DNA of 62,816 nt, from contig JAQYVT010000008.1 of NCBI GenBank assembly GCA_030145345.1, positions 1-62,816 on the forward strand, written 5' to 3'. The position numbers and the translations under genes are program-made. The notes under the pieces were generated by a model, which did no database searches, was not told the DNA's origin, and was given only the letters and a program-made list of their open reading frames with translations. Positions 53,544-62,428 of the stretch are shown one piece after another (the stretch's first letter is position 1; each line of letters opens with the position of its first letter). This stretch comes from Desulfobacterales bacterium (GTDB lineage: Bacteria > Desulfobacterota > Desulfobacteria > Desulfobacterales > UBA11574).

Positions 53544-54283
53544 CACAACCTCGACAGCGGCAAACAAAGAGGATCTGTTTTCCTAAATTTTAGAAGGTGA
53601 TCCAGTTCCGACAGATCTGTGATCACAAGATCCAATCCGAAAAAGGATTCAAAATGATGCCGAACGGCCTTGCGCACTTTAGGCATGGATATTTTTTGTG
53701 AGAGTTCCTGCTCCATGGACGTGACGCCGACATCCTGAAGGCCGCAGGGATGTATCCAATCAAAAGGTTTCAGCGACAGGTTGACGTTCAAGGCAAAACC
53801 GTGAAAGCAGACGGCCCGTCGAACAGATATGCCGACGCTTCCGAGTTTATTGTTTGAAACCCAAATTCCTCGGTTGACAGATTTTCTTTGGGCCTTTATT
53901 CCCCAGTCTGAGGCCACCCGGATCATGATATCTTCAAGACCTTCTACGTACTCTATAACTTTCAATCCGGCGCTGTTCAGGTCGATGATGGGGTATACCA
54001 CAAGCTGGCCCGGCCCGTGAAACGTGATGTCGCCGCCCCGTTCCACCCGGATCACCGGAATTTTCATTTTTTCAAGAAAGGCCTTGGGCACCTTCAAGTT
54101 CTCGATGGCACCTTTTCGACCCAAAGAAAAAACAGGCGGATGCTCAAGGATTAGTACAACGTCACTTTCAATGACGTTGTTGTGCCTGGCGCACACAAGA
54201 TCCCGCTGCAGATCCAGCGCTTTTCTGTATTCCAAGTGTGGCAGATCCACACAGAGACACCGTCGATCTCTAATGCCGGGCAT
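53543..54283 (-). CDS. lipB: Octanoyl-(acyl carrier protein):protein octanoyltransferase LipB
   Basis: Transfers octanoyl groups from ACP to lipoyl domains, the step before LipA; 246 residues. RGGDITFHGPGQLVVYPI, NNKLGSVGISVRRAV (catalytic Lys) and HPCGLQDVGVTSM (catalytic Cys) are intact. Overlaps lipA. Confidence 0.96.
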   Translation of the reverse strand: MPGIRDRRCLCVDLPHLEYRKALDLQRDLVCARHNNVIESDVVLILEHPPVFSLGRKGAIENLKVPKAFLEKMKIPVIRVERGGDITFHGPGQLVVYPIIDLNSAGLKVIEYVEGLEDIMIRVASDWGIKAQRKSVNRGIWVSNNKLGSVGISVRRAVCFHGFALNVNLSLKPFDWIHPCGLQDVGVTSMEQELSQKISMPKVRKAVRHHFESFFGLDLVITDLSELDHLLKFRKTDPLCLPLSRL

Positions 54284-54310
54284 TAATGATCTTCCTTGAT
54301 CCGGGTTTAA

Positions 54311-54333
54311 CCCTAAATGAGCGAAGGTCAGGG
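54311..54333 (+). repeat. Short copy of the CCCTAAATGAGCGA-tagged repeat
   Basis: CCCTAAATGAGCGAAGGTCA flanked by TTTAA and GGGTTTAA; related tags lie at 11890 and 54826. Confidence 0.5.
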
Positions 54334-54334
54334 T

Positions 54335-54607
54335 TTAAATTATTTTGGTCGGGGGGTCATCCTTTGCCATGAGCACAATATCCCTTGGATTGCAGAGCTG
54401 CTTGGGCAGCTCTGCCACCCGTCCGCAGGATATGCAAACAAAGTTAATATGTTGCAGCTTTGGTTTGCATATGTGCCTGGGGTCTTTGTCAGCTTGGCCG
54501 CAGTGCCCGCAAACATACGCTTCCGTCAATTCCATTGGATCACACAGATGACCGGAATCCTTCTTTACCGTTCCACAACTTTTACATATATGAATATCAT
54601 TTCCCAT
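54335..54607 (-). CDS. Small protein with three zinc-ribbon-like repeats
   Basis: A 90-residue protein built of three similar units: CKSCGTVKKDSGHLCDP, CGHCGQADKDPRHICKP and CISCGRVAELPKQLCNP. Each has CxxCG and a later C-x-P, with a His in the first two, suggesting one metal per unit. No named family is recognised. AAAGGAA precedes the ATG at 54607. Confidence 0.65.
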   Translation of the reverse strand: MGNDIHICKSCGTVKKDSGHLCDPMELTEAYVCGHCGQADKDPRHICKPKLQHINFVCISCGRVAELPKQLCNPRDIVLMAKDDPPTKII

Positions 54608-55081
54608 GATAGATTTCCTTTCTAAAAAAAAACATATTGAGCAACTCTTGAAGGTTGCCATGCTAATACACAGATCAAAATTTATGCCAACTGCAGAAGG
54701 TATTTGATTGGGAAAAAAATATTATTATATATCAGCAAGTTATGGTCTATGCGTGGATTTATTAAGCGACAGATGTCTGGTCATAAGATTTTTGTGATAC
54801 AGTTTTATGATACAATTCTGTTTCACCCTAAATGAGCGAAAGTCGAGGATGCCCCAGATCTTCGGCATCAAGGGTGAAGCCGTAGTCGTCTACTGCGAGC
54901 CCTTGATAACAAAGGAGATGGGGTATCATCGGCTTTCCAAAAGGGTAAACAAAATGGGATTTTTTCTAAATTACATATTTCATTTATATAAGCGTTATAA
55001 AAATACATTTGAACTTTCAAAATAGTTGATAAATTAAGCACATATAATATTTTTCCATTTTGTTTACGATCATTTAGGGTT
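54608..55081. other. Intergenic region with hairpin repeat
   Basis: No gene is seen apart from the repeat at 54826-54930. AT-rich on both sides. Confidence 0.5.
54826..54930 (+). repeat. CCCTAAATGAGCG-tagged hairpin repeat
   Basis: The tag CCCTAAATGAGCGAAAGTCG is followed by a long imperfect hairpin: GATGCCCCAGATCTTCGGCA and onward (54848-54874) pairs with CCCTTGATAACAAAGGAGAT and onward (54900-54927). The loop GAAGCCGTAGTCGTCTACTG matches the loop GCCGTAGTATGCGACTGC on the minus strand near 16575. Confidence 0.6.
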
Positions 55082-56437
55082 TCAAAATTTAGATAATATC
55101 CCCTTTTTCCGGCGATACAGCCGGGCAACGGTGTCCGGTGGGATTCCCAGGTAATAGGCGATGACAATGAGTTGGTTGATCAGGGTCGTTTTCAGGATTC
55201 CGAAGTTTTGCCATCGCCGGGACGATGTTAAAACCGGTGCGGATACCGTGATGATTTCTCCTTCTTTTCGCAATCGCCGGATCAGCTCAAAATCTTCCAT
55301 GATGGGAAGATCGGAAAATCCTCCGGCCGCATGAAAAACCTTGGACAGCATAAAAATCCCTTGATCACCGTACGGTGTTCTAAGGCATCGGGAGCGCCAG
55401 TTTGCAATGCGCTCGATAAGCCGAAGCGCCGGGGTCGAGGCGTCGATGCACAGCGAAAAGGCTCCGGCGGCGATGCCGGGTCGGGCACAACTGCCGAGGA
55501 CGGGCCGGTCAAAATTTTTCGGCAGCCGTGAATCTGCATGGAGAAACAGCAGCACATCACCGGTGGCTTCCGCGGCACCTTGGTTCATTTGTTTAGACCG
55601 CGGGGGCAAAACGTTGATCACTTTTGCTCCGAGTGATTGGGCGATCGACACGGTATTGTCTTGACTTCCGCCATCTGCGACAATGACCTGTATGTTGTTT
55701 CCGTGGCCGATACTCAAAAGGGTTTCAGCGATGTTGTCGGCTTCGTTGAGGGCGGGTATGATCACCGAAATGTTTTTGGGCATGGAATCATGATGGTTCG
55801 GAATTTGGGAACGTTTCCAGACGGGCAGATCTTCGGGCTGATCCACATCTTCCAGTTCATCGAGCAGTGAAAAGCTCAATCCAAGGCCTTTTGCAAGGTC
55901 TATGGTTTTTCGCAGAACATCACCTTTTCCCCAGGTTATTCCGGAAAATAGAGTGTCCATGGCCGATGACAGCGAAGCGCTTTGTAAACCGATTAAATAA
56001 TATCCCCCGTCTTTGGCCGGACCGATCACCATGTTTTTTTGTTCGAGGGTGTCAAAGGCTGTTTGAATGAGAGTGTCTGTTATATCCGGGATATCCGTGC
56101 CGATAAGAACCGCTGCGTCTGCCCCGGATCCAAAGGCATTCTCAAAAGAACGTTTCATGCGGAGCCCCAGATCACCGCTAACCTGAGCTTGATATTCTAA
56201 ATCCGGGCCGAGCCAGTTTATCATTGATTTTTCATCACCGCCGCCATAACAGATCTCGATGGTTAACCCATTTGAGGTTGATAATCGCTTTAATTTCGCC
56301 AGGGTGTGTTCGGTCATTTTGCGATGGAGATCGGCAGCACCTTTTGCTCCGAGCAGTGGAATGAGACGGGTCTTGGTTGTTCCCGTTTCCGGATAACGGG
56401 TGAAGACAATCAGCTTTTTTTTGTCTGGTATCGGCAT
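55082..56437 (-). CDS. Fused DUF2064 (TIGR04282) and family 2 glycosyltransferase (TIGR04283)
   Basis: A 451-residue two-domain protein. The N-terminal half (1-215) is a DUF2064/TIGR04282 transferase-like module (FTRYPETGTTKTRLIPLLG, AAVLIGTDIPDIT, KDGGYYLIGL). The C-terminal half (from about 222, SVIIPALNEADNIAETLLSI) is a GT2 domain with DxD-like HADS in LLFLHADSRLPKNFD and a hydrophobic C-terminal helix. The two families are usually neighbours; here they are joined. Substrate unknown. Confidence 0.88.
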   Translation of the reverse strand: MPIPDKKKLIVFTRYPETGTTKTRLIPLLGAKGAADLHRKMTEHTLAKLKRLSTSNGLTIEICYGGGDEKSMINWLGPDLEYQAQVSGDLGLRMKRSFENAFGSGADAAVLIGTDIPDITDTLIQTAFDTLEQKNMVIGPAKDGGYYLIGLQSASLSSAMDTLFSGITWGKGDVLRKTIDLAKGLGLSFSLLDELEDVDQPEDLPVWKRSQIPNHHDSMPKNISVIIPALNEADNIAETLLSIGHGNNIQVIVADGGSQDNTVSIAQSLGAKVINVLPPRSKQMNQGAAEATGDVLLFLHADSRLPKNFDRPVLGSCARPGIAAGAFSLCIDASTPALRLIERIANWRSRCLRTPYGDQGIFMLSKVFHAAGGFSDLPIMEDFELIRRLRKEGEIITVSAPVLTSSRRWQNFGILKTTLINQLIVIAYYLGIPPDTVARLYRRKKGILSKF

Positions 56438-56552
56438 ATTTTTAAAGATGGGATCCCTCGTTTATCTGCGATTGAAGCTCCCTGAAGCTTATTGCCTGAA
56501 AGCTTAGGATGAAAGAGATTTTATTCATTTTTATCTTCGATTTTTTCTTTTT

Positions 56553-57638
56553 TTAAAGGTCCCTCGGCTTTCCGGTGGTATTCGGCGATCGGGAATGAAT
56601 GTGGATGTCTTGCCGTGGGAACGGGATCCGGATATCTCGGTTGTTGAATTCCGAGTAGATTGACCGGTTCAACTCATGAATCACGCGTCCTCTGTCTGCA
56701 GGGGTTTTCGCCCAGCAGAGCAACTCATAGCTAAGGGATGAATCTCCGAAACTTCGGAATCGAACCCGAGGTTCCGGCTCACGGGCAATACTCTGATTGG
56801 ACCGTGCGACATCCAGCAGTGTTTCTTCAACGTTATCCAGGTCGGAGTCATACGCAACATTCAATTTTATCCGTATGCGAAAACGCGGTTCGGGAACGCT
56901 TTCATTAATGATTTTGGTGTTGGCGACAATGGAATTGGGAACCGAAATCTGTTCATCGTCCCGGGTCCGAATCCGTGTACTCCGCACGCCGATGTCGACC
57001 ACCTCTCCCCGCTCACCGGTTTCCAGAACAATATAATCACCCCTGGAAAAAGGTTTATCCACGAACAGATTGATTCCGCCAAAGAAGTTGGCAATGGTGT
57101 CTTTGGCGGCCAAGGCGATGGCAATTCCGGCAATTCCGGCTGACGCCAAAAATGGGGTCACGTTTATTTTCCAGAAGGTAAGGAGAAGACCCACTCCGAT
57201 GATTAAAAGGAGGACCCGTCCGATGTTTTCTGAAAAATGGATAATTTCAACCCACTGGGGTCGAAGGGAACACCATCTTTGGCAGATGCCCTTCATCAAC
57301 TTGTTCAGGGTTAACCCAATTACAATGACAAGCAGGCTTTTTAGCGTGGCGGTCAAGGTAAAAGTAAAGCGTGAGTAAAGATGAACCCATTTTACGGCGC
57401 TCAAACCGCCAATCAGCAGAATACTGATCCATACGGGTCGGTGTATGATTCCGATAAAGGTGTCGTCGATCTCTATTTTGGATTTCACAGAGACGAACTT
57501 AATGATGCGGTGGATAAATAAATCCACGAGTTTGGCCAGGAGGGCAAAGAGCAGTAGGATAATTATGGCGCCAAGTATGCGGGATTCCGCTATGAAAATG
57601 ATACCGTCGGAAAAGAAATTTTGAAATAATTCTGTCAT
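56553..57638 (-). CDS. Small-conductance mechanosensitive channel (MscS family)
   Basis: A 361-residue membrane protein. Four N-terminal TM helices, then the pore region TPFLASAGIAGIAIALAAKD, and the MscS beta domain (RGDYIVLETGERGEVVDIGV, RSTRIRTRDDEQISVPNSIV). Opens on membrane tension to release solutes. The ATG at 57638 is used; AAGGAGG lies 14 bases before it. It follows pgl on the same strand. Confidence 0.9.
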   Translation of the reverse strand: MTELFQNFFSDGIIFIAESRILGAIIILLLFALLAKLVDLFIHRIIKFVSVKSKIEIDDTFIGIIHRPVWISILLIGGLSAVKWVHLYSRFTFTLTATLKSLLVIVIGLTLNKLMKGICQRWCSLRPQWVEIIHFSENIGRVLLLIIGVGLLLTFWKINVTPFLASAGIAGIAIALAAKDTIANFFGGINLFVDKPFSRGDYIVLETGERGEVVDIGVRSTRIRTRDDEQISVPNSIVANTKIINESVPEPRFRIRIKLNVAYDSDLDNVEETLLDVARSNQSIAREPEPRVRFRSFGDSSLSYELLCWAKTPADRGRVIHELNRSIYSEFNNRDIRIPFPRQDIHIHSRSPNTTGKPRDL

Positions 57639-57785
57639 GGTCTTTTTGAAAACCTCCTTGTGTCCGTCTTTGAAGCAAGCCGATATCAAAGGCGCTTTTT
57701 AATTCCATATGGAAGATACTCGGGTTCGTTTTGGTTCCACCGATATCCCCCGCCAACACCATTTTTTGTCAACATCGGCCATCGG

Positions 57786-58541
57786 TTACTCCTCGGAGGC
57801 GGTTTCAGACAGCAAGGAAGCGGCTTCCCGGTCAAGGAGCCACGTCAATTTTCCGTGTATCGGCTTGATTCTTCCGGCAGGGATATGAACTTGACGGTTT
57901 TCAAAGACGGTTTTAATAACCGGGGCTTTTTCCTTGCCGGAAACCAGAAAGCAGATGTGTCTGGCATTATTTAAAACAGAATAGGTTAAAGTGAGACGAA
58001 CCACGTCCGGGTCTCCGCCTTGAACCGCGATCACCCAGGATTGCCCTGGATACGTTGAAGGGTGGTTTGGGAACAGCGAGGCGGTATGCCCGTCTTTGCC
58101 TACGCCAAGAAATATGAGATCAAATATCGGCGGGTCGTCATCTACCCTTTGAAAAAAGGTCTTGAGCCTCATCTTATAAAATGCGGCGCCTTGGTCAGGC
58201 TGTGTAATGGTCGGCATGGGATAAACCTGATCCGAGGGGATGGGAATCTTATCTAAAAAATCTTTCTGGGCCGTGCCGAAGTTGCTGTCCGGATGATCAT
58301 CGGCCACCATGCGGTCATCCACCCAGAAGATATGTGTTTTTTGCCAGGCAATATCGGAAAGATACGGTTCCTGGGACAGGAGCCTGTGCATGGCTCTGGG
58401 TGTGGACCCACCGGAAATGGCCACGGTAAACCGGTCTTGCTGTGCAAGGGTCTCTTTTGCTGTTCTGTAAAAGATTTCCGCGCCCTTTCGAGCCAAAAGA
58501 TCCGCATCGGCGACCATGATTATTTGGCGGTGTTGTTTCAA
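57786..58541 (-). CDS. pgl: 6-phosphogluconolactonase
   Basis: Hydrolyses 6-phosphogluconolactone, the second step of the oxidative pentose phosphate pathway; 251 residues. VAISGGSTPRAMHRLL, KTHIFWVDDRMVADDHPDSN and FLGVGKDGHTASLFPNHP (GxxxDGHTASLFP) are diagnostic. It lies with gnd and zwf on one strand. Confidence 0.94.
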   Translation of the reverse strand: MKQHRQIIMVADADLLARKGAEIFYRTAKETLAQQDRFTVAISGGSTPRAMHRLLSQEPYLSDIAWQKTHIFWVDDRMVADDHPDSNFGTAQKDFLDKIPIPSDQVYPMPTITQPDQGAAFYKMRLKTFFQRVDDDPPIFDLIFLGVGKDGHTASLFPNHPSTYPGQSWVIAVQGGDPDVVRLTLTYSVLNNARHICFLVSGKEKAPVIKTVFENRQVHIPAGRIKPIHGKLTWLLDREAASLLSETASEE

Positions 58542-58542
58542 A

Positions 58543-59262
58543 TTATTCTCCCTTGATCTTTTTTATGATCTTGGGAATGAAAAACGAGAAGATAAAGAGC
58601 CCGATTGAGAAGAAAACCTTAAAGGAAATCAGCTCTCCCCAGTTGCCGGAGGCCCATACATCTTTTAATGTCCCGATAAAAAAGGTGAAGATAAACGTGC
58701 CGACGATAATACCCAGACCGGTTCCTGAAATATAGTCCCGGAATCGGACCTTGGTCAGCCCCATGCCGAAGTTCATGGGGGTAAACGGGAAATAAACGAG
58801 GCGAAGATACAAGACGGTGGCAAATCCGTTACGCTCGATGGCATCGTCATATTTTTTCAGTTTGTCGCCGATCAGTGTTGCGGCAAATTCTCTTCCCAGA
58901 GTCCGTCCGATAAAGAAGGCGGCGCTTGAACCCATCATGGCGCCGATCCATACATATAAAAATCCCCAGTAGGCGCCGAATATGGCGGCCCCCAGGCCTG
59001 TCAACAAGGTGCCGGGGAGAAAAAGGCAGACCCCCACAGCATAGATCGCCATGTATACCACCGGCGCCCATAACCCGGCGGTTTCAAGAAAAAGCCCCAG
59101 CGCTTCGGCCGTAAGATAATTCTTGACCGGTGTAAAACGGATCAAGGAAATGGCGCCGGCAATAAAGGCCCCGAAAATAATCGCCTTGAACATTGCTTTG
59201 GATGGTTTTTTTGTCGGCTGTTGTGTGGTCTCTTCCATTAAATACGATCCATGATATGACAT
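58543..59262 (-). CDS. TVP38/TMEM64 (DedA-like) membrane protein
   Basis: A 239-residue polytopic protein. GTLLTGLGAAIFGAYWGFLY and SSAAFFIGRTLGREFAATLI with the re-entrant GxxxG helix, and LRLVYFPFTPMNFGMGLTKV, fit the SNARE-associated/TVP38 family (lipid scramblase or transporter, proposed). Its stop is one base before pgl. The start may be ATG 59238 instead. Confidence 0.88.
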   Translation of the reverse strand: MSYHGSYLMEETTQQPTKKPSKAMFKAIIFGAFIAGAISLIRFTPVKNYLTAEALGLFLETAGLWAPVVYMAIYAVGVCLFLPGTLLTGLGAAIFGAYWGFLYVWIGAMMGSSAAFFIGRTLGREFAATLIGDKLKKYDDAIERNGFATVLYLRLVYFPFTPMNFGMGLTKVRFRDYISGTGLGIIVGTFIFTFFIGTLKDVWASGNWGELISFKVFFSIGLFIFSFFIPKIIKKIKGE

Positions 59263-59357
59263 CTATTGAACGTGTCGTCCTTAAACACACGCCGTTTTCA
59301 AAGGCGCTTCAAGTATGATTAAATTTAATACTTGAAGCGATACGATTTTCAAAAAGC

Positions 59358-60908
59358 TTAAATGTTAAGAGGTCCCCAACTTCCGGATTCATAAAAATGA
59401 AGCATTTCCGATCTGTTACCACAGGTTTCGCACTCATTCAATATGGGTGTCAAAAAGGACCAGCATTGCTCGATACTTTCCTGACGCCAGAAAAGCATAT
59501 GATCACCCAGCATGCAGTCGATGAGCACTTTTTCATAGGCATTCAGAATAGGCCCGGAATAATTTTGATGATAAGAAAAATCCATGGTTACCGAACGTAA
59601 ACACACCCGTGCACCTGGATTTTTTGTCTGAAACGTAAGGGTGACTTTTTCATCCGGATAAACACCCAGCGTTAATCGATTGGCTGCGATGCCCTTATCC
59701 AGGGTGTGCCGAAACATGGCGTGGGGGACTTCTTTAAACTGAATTGCGACTTCTGTTATCTTTTGGGCCAACCGCTTGCCGGATGTAAGAAAAAAAGGAA
59801 CACCCTGCCACCGCCAGTTGTCGATATAAATTTTCATTTTGGCAAAGGTCGGCGTTAGTGAGTCAGAACTTACACCCGGCTCTGCTCGATACGCCGGAAC
59901 CGGTTTCCCATTAATTTTCCCCGGGCCATACTGTCCGAGGATAATGTGCTCGTGGAGGTTTTCAACCGGAAACGGCTTTAAGGATCTAAAAACCTTTACT
60001 TTCTCATCACTAACACGGTCAGGTTCAAATTGGGGCGGCGTTTCCATGGCCGTAAGGGCCAGTAGCTGCATCATATGGTTTTGAAACATGTCCCTAATTA
60101 CGCCTGCCTGTTCATAATAGCCCGCCCGATGTTCGACGCCCAAAGTCTCTGAGGCAAGAATGTTAACGTGATCAATATATCTTCTATTCCAGATGGGTTC
60201 AAAAATGGCATTGGCAAACCGAAACATCAGTATGTTCTGGACGGTTTCTTTTGCCAGGTAATGATCTATCCGGAATATCTGGTGTTCTTTAAAATATTCC
60301 TGAATACTCTGATTCAGTTCAACGGCAGTCTTAAGATTTCGGCCAAAGGGCTTCTCAATAACCAGCCGTGACCAGCCGTGACCGTTTTCTCTTTCTGTGT
60401 TAAGACCTGCCTGCCCCAACAGTTGAGCGACCGGCTTATAAAGTGTCGGCAGGAGGGCAAGATAAAAAATTCTGTTTCCCCGAGTGTTGTGCTTTTGATC
60501 GATATCTTTTAGAAAAGCAGAGAGTTTTAAAAAAGAGGTTAAGTGTTCATAATCGATGGATCGGTATTGCAGCGCATCGGCAAAGGAGGGCCATTTGGCG
60601 TGGTTTATAATATTTATGGCCCCCAAAGCCTTCTTCATCCGGTCCCTGAATTGCCGGTCGCTCATTTTGGTTCGGCCGCATCCCACAATCTGAAAGGGGT
60701 TTGGCAGCCCATCATTTAAGTATAGATTGAAAAGGGTCGGAACCAGTTTCCTGGCAGTCAAATCACCTGTGGCGCCAAGAATGACGATGGTGCAAGGCGC
60801 ACTATGCTGGAGGCCCAAACATTTCCTGGCGCTCATCTCCAGGTCGGGAGCGTCGGCTTCAACGGTTACACCCCGAGCATTGCCATGGTTTTTTAAACGA
60901 TGATTCAT
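59358..60908 (-). CDS. zwf: Glucose-6-phosphate 1-dehydrogenase
   Basis: First enzyme of the oxidative pentose phosphate pathway; 516 residues from ATG 60908. TIVILGATGDLTARKLVPTL is the NADP loop, VIEKPFGRNL and FRIDHYLAKETVQNIL (active-site His-Asp) are intact. A longer frame opens at 60959; AAGG lies before ATG 60908. It precedes the TVP38 and pgl genes. Confidence 0.95.
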   Translation of the reverse strand: MNHRLKNHGNARGVTVEADAPDLEMSARKCLGLQHSAPCTIVILGATGDLTARKLVPTLFNLYLNDGLPNPFQIVGCGRTKMSDRQFRDRMKKALGAINIINHAKWPSFADALQYRSIDYEHLTSFLKLSAFLKDIDQKHNTRGNRIFYLALLPTLYKPVAQLLGQAGLNTERENGHGWSRLVIEKPFGRNLKTAVELNQSIQEYFKEHQIFRIDHYLAKETVQNILMFRFANAIFEPIWNRRYIDHVNILASETLGVEHRAGYYEQAGVIRDMFQNHMMQLLALTAMETPPQFEPDRVSDEKVKVFRSLKPFPVENLHEHIILGQYGPGKINGKPVPAYRAEPGVSSDSLTPTFAKMKIYIDNWRWQGVPFFLTSGKRLAQKITEVAIQFKEVPHAMFRHTLDKGIAANRLTLGVYPDEKVTLTFQTKNPGARVCLRSVTMDFSYHQNYSGPILNAYEKVLIDCMLGDHMLFWRQESIEQCWSFLTPILNECETCGNRSEMLHFYESGSWGPLNI

Positions 60909-60939
60909 CGAATTGCCTTTTTTCCTCCGTTTAAATTTG

Positions 60940-61060
60940 AACTGCAACCGCGAGTGCATTCCCCGCTGCTTGTCGAAGCAACGCCAAGGTCCCGGCCTTC
61001 AGGGCTGCAGGGATAGGAATTTCAACCTTTCGCCGGCGAAGCGACGTCGTCGCGTACTCA
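60940..61060. repeat. Degenerate hairpin-rich gap between gnd and zwf
   Basis: GAACTGCAACCGCGAGTGCA and TTCCCCGCTGCTT resemble the GCGAGTGC-TCCCCGC stretch at 44240-44260. The following part contains GCCGGCGAAGC and TCAAATATTATCC, like the 43-bp repeat. A decayed copy is possible. Confidence 0.35.
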
Positions 61061-61064
61061 AATA

Positions 61065-61979
61065 TTATCCCTTTTTCTTTGCGGAAACCACAGCATGTCC
61101 GCCAAACTCCCTGCGAAGGGCTGCAAGAACTCTGTCTGTAAAAGGATCTTTTTGCCTGGAACGAAACCGCCGTAACAGGGAAAGGGTTATGATTTCTGCC
61201 GGCACACCGGTTTCCAGGGCCTGCTGGATGGTCCATCGACCTTCTCCTGAATCTTCTACGTATCCTTCGATGTTTTCCAGCTTTTTGTTTTTTCTAAATG
61301 CATTTTCAGCAAGTTCAAGTAGCCATGAGCGAACCACGCTCCCCTGATTCCAAAGATGGGCGATATCGGCATAGTTGAAAGACTCCGAATAATCGGATGC
61401 TTCCAGAATTTCAAATCCTTCCCCGTAGGCCTGCATCATTCCGTATTCAATACCGTTATGGACCATTTTAACAAAATGACCGGCACCCGTTGCTCCGCAA
61501 TGAAGGTATCCCTCTTCCGGGGCCAGGGTTTTAAACACCGGCTTCAGATACAAGAATGTCTCTTTATGGCCGCCGATCATCAGACAGTAGCCGATCTGAA
61601 GACCCCAAACCCCTCCGCTGACACCGACATCCATATACCGGATATTTTTTTCAACAAGGCGTTCGGCTCTGCGAACGTCGTCTTTGTAGAATGTATTGCC
61701 GCCATCGATAATGATGTCGCCCGGAGAAAGGAGGTCTGTGAACTGATGAATATGATCATCCACCGTCTGACCGGCTGGAAGCATTATCCAAACAATGCGC
61801 GGTTGAGAGAGCTTTTCAACGACTTCTGATGGAGAATAGGCTCCGACGGCGCCGTCTTTAACCAACCGGTGTGTTTTTTCCGGCGAGCGGTTATACGCAA
61901 CCACCTCATGGCCTCCCTTTAAAAGCCGTTTGGCCATATTCATTCCCATTCGACCCAGACCGATCATCGCAAGTTTCAT
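61065..61979 (-). CDS. gnd: 6-phosphogluconate dehydrogenase, decarboxylating (YqeC type)
   Basis: Third enzyme of the pathway, in the short 304-residue form. MKLAMIGLGRMGMNMAKRL is the NAD(P) loop; DIIIDGGNTFYKDD, GVSGGVWGLQIGYCLMIGG and HFVKMVHNGIEYGMMQAYGE (catalytic Lys/His) are typical. Short forms often prefer NAD. AAGGAGG precedes the ATG. Confidence 0.94.
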   Translation of the reverse strand: MKLAMIGLGRMGMNMAKRLLKGGHEVVAYNRSPEKTHRLVKDGAVGAYSPSEVVEKLSQPRIVWIMLPAGQTVDDHIHQFTDLLSPGDIIIDGGNTFYKDDVRRAERLVEKNIRYMDVGVSGGVWGLQIGYCLMIGGHKETFLYLKPVFKTLAPEEGYLHCGATGAGHFVKMVHNGIEYGMMQAYGEGFEILEASDYSESFNYADIAHLWNQGSVVRSWLLELAENAFRKNKKLENIEGYVEDSGEGRWTIQQALETGVPAEIITLSLLRRFRSRQKDPFTDRVLAALRREFGGHAVVSAKKKG

Positions 61980-62056
61980 TTGAAGACCTCCTTAATCCCC
62001 AACCCGTATAAGGCGGGAACGTGTTTTAATCCTTGGATCTATTTCCCATCAATGCG
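61980..62056. other. Short upstream gap of gnd
   Basis: Contains the gnd ribosome site (AAGGAGG) only; I see no clear promoter. Confidence 0.4.
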
Positions 62057-62428
62057 TCAAATTTTCTTCTCCCAGGGTCTTTTTATAATGCTCCCAAGTT
62101 CTTTAATCGATTGGATGCCCGGATAAGCGATTAAAATCCATTTGAAGGTCCATGCATTACAGGCATTAATGTAGAAAGCAAACGGTTCGTTGCGGGACAG
62201 ACTCTTTGGATCGACGCCCTGGAGAACTTTGAGATACTGATCCAGGTGCGCTTCTTCTGTTTAAAAACCCCGGTAATCTATTCTGTCTTGATGAACAAAT
62301 TTCTTTCGCAGATCTGAATAGATGCTGTGATCCACAGCGGTTTAAGACCAGCCTCGTGATATCCGGAGGGCAGGACCGAAAAACAATATCGATGATAATG
62401 CAGCCGTTACAGAGTATTTGGTTTTCAT
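62057..62428 (-). pseudogene. Truncated, frameshifted DUF547-domain gene
   Basis: The minus strand starts MKTKYSVTAALSSILFFGPA (signal-like) and later reads VDHSIYSDLRKKFVHQDRID, YRGF-stop-TEEAHLDQYLKV, then LSRNEPFAFYINACNAWTFK and AYPGIQSIKELGSIIKRPWE. This is the DUF547 N-terminal half (FAFYINAYNAWT). One frameshift lies before VDHS, one TAA interrupts after YRGF, and the C-terminal half is gone. Confidence 0.7.
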
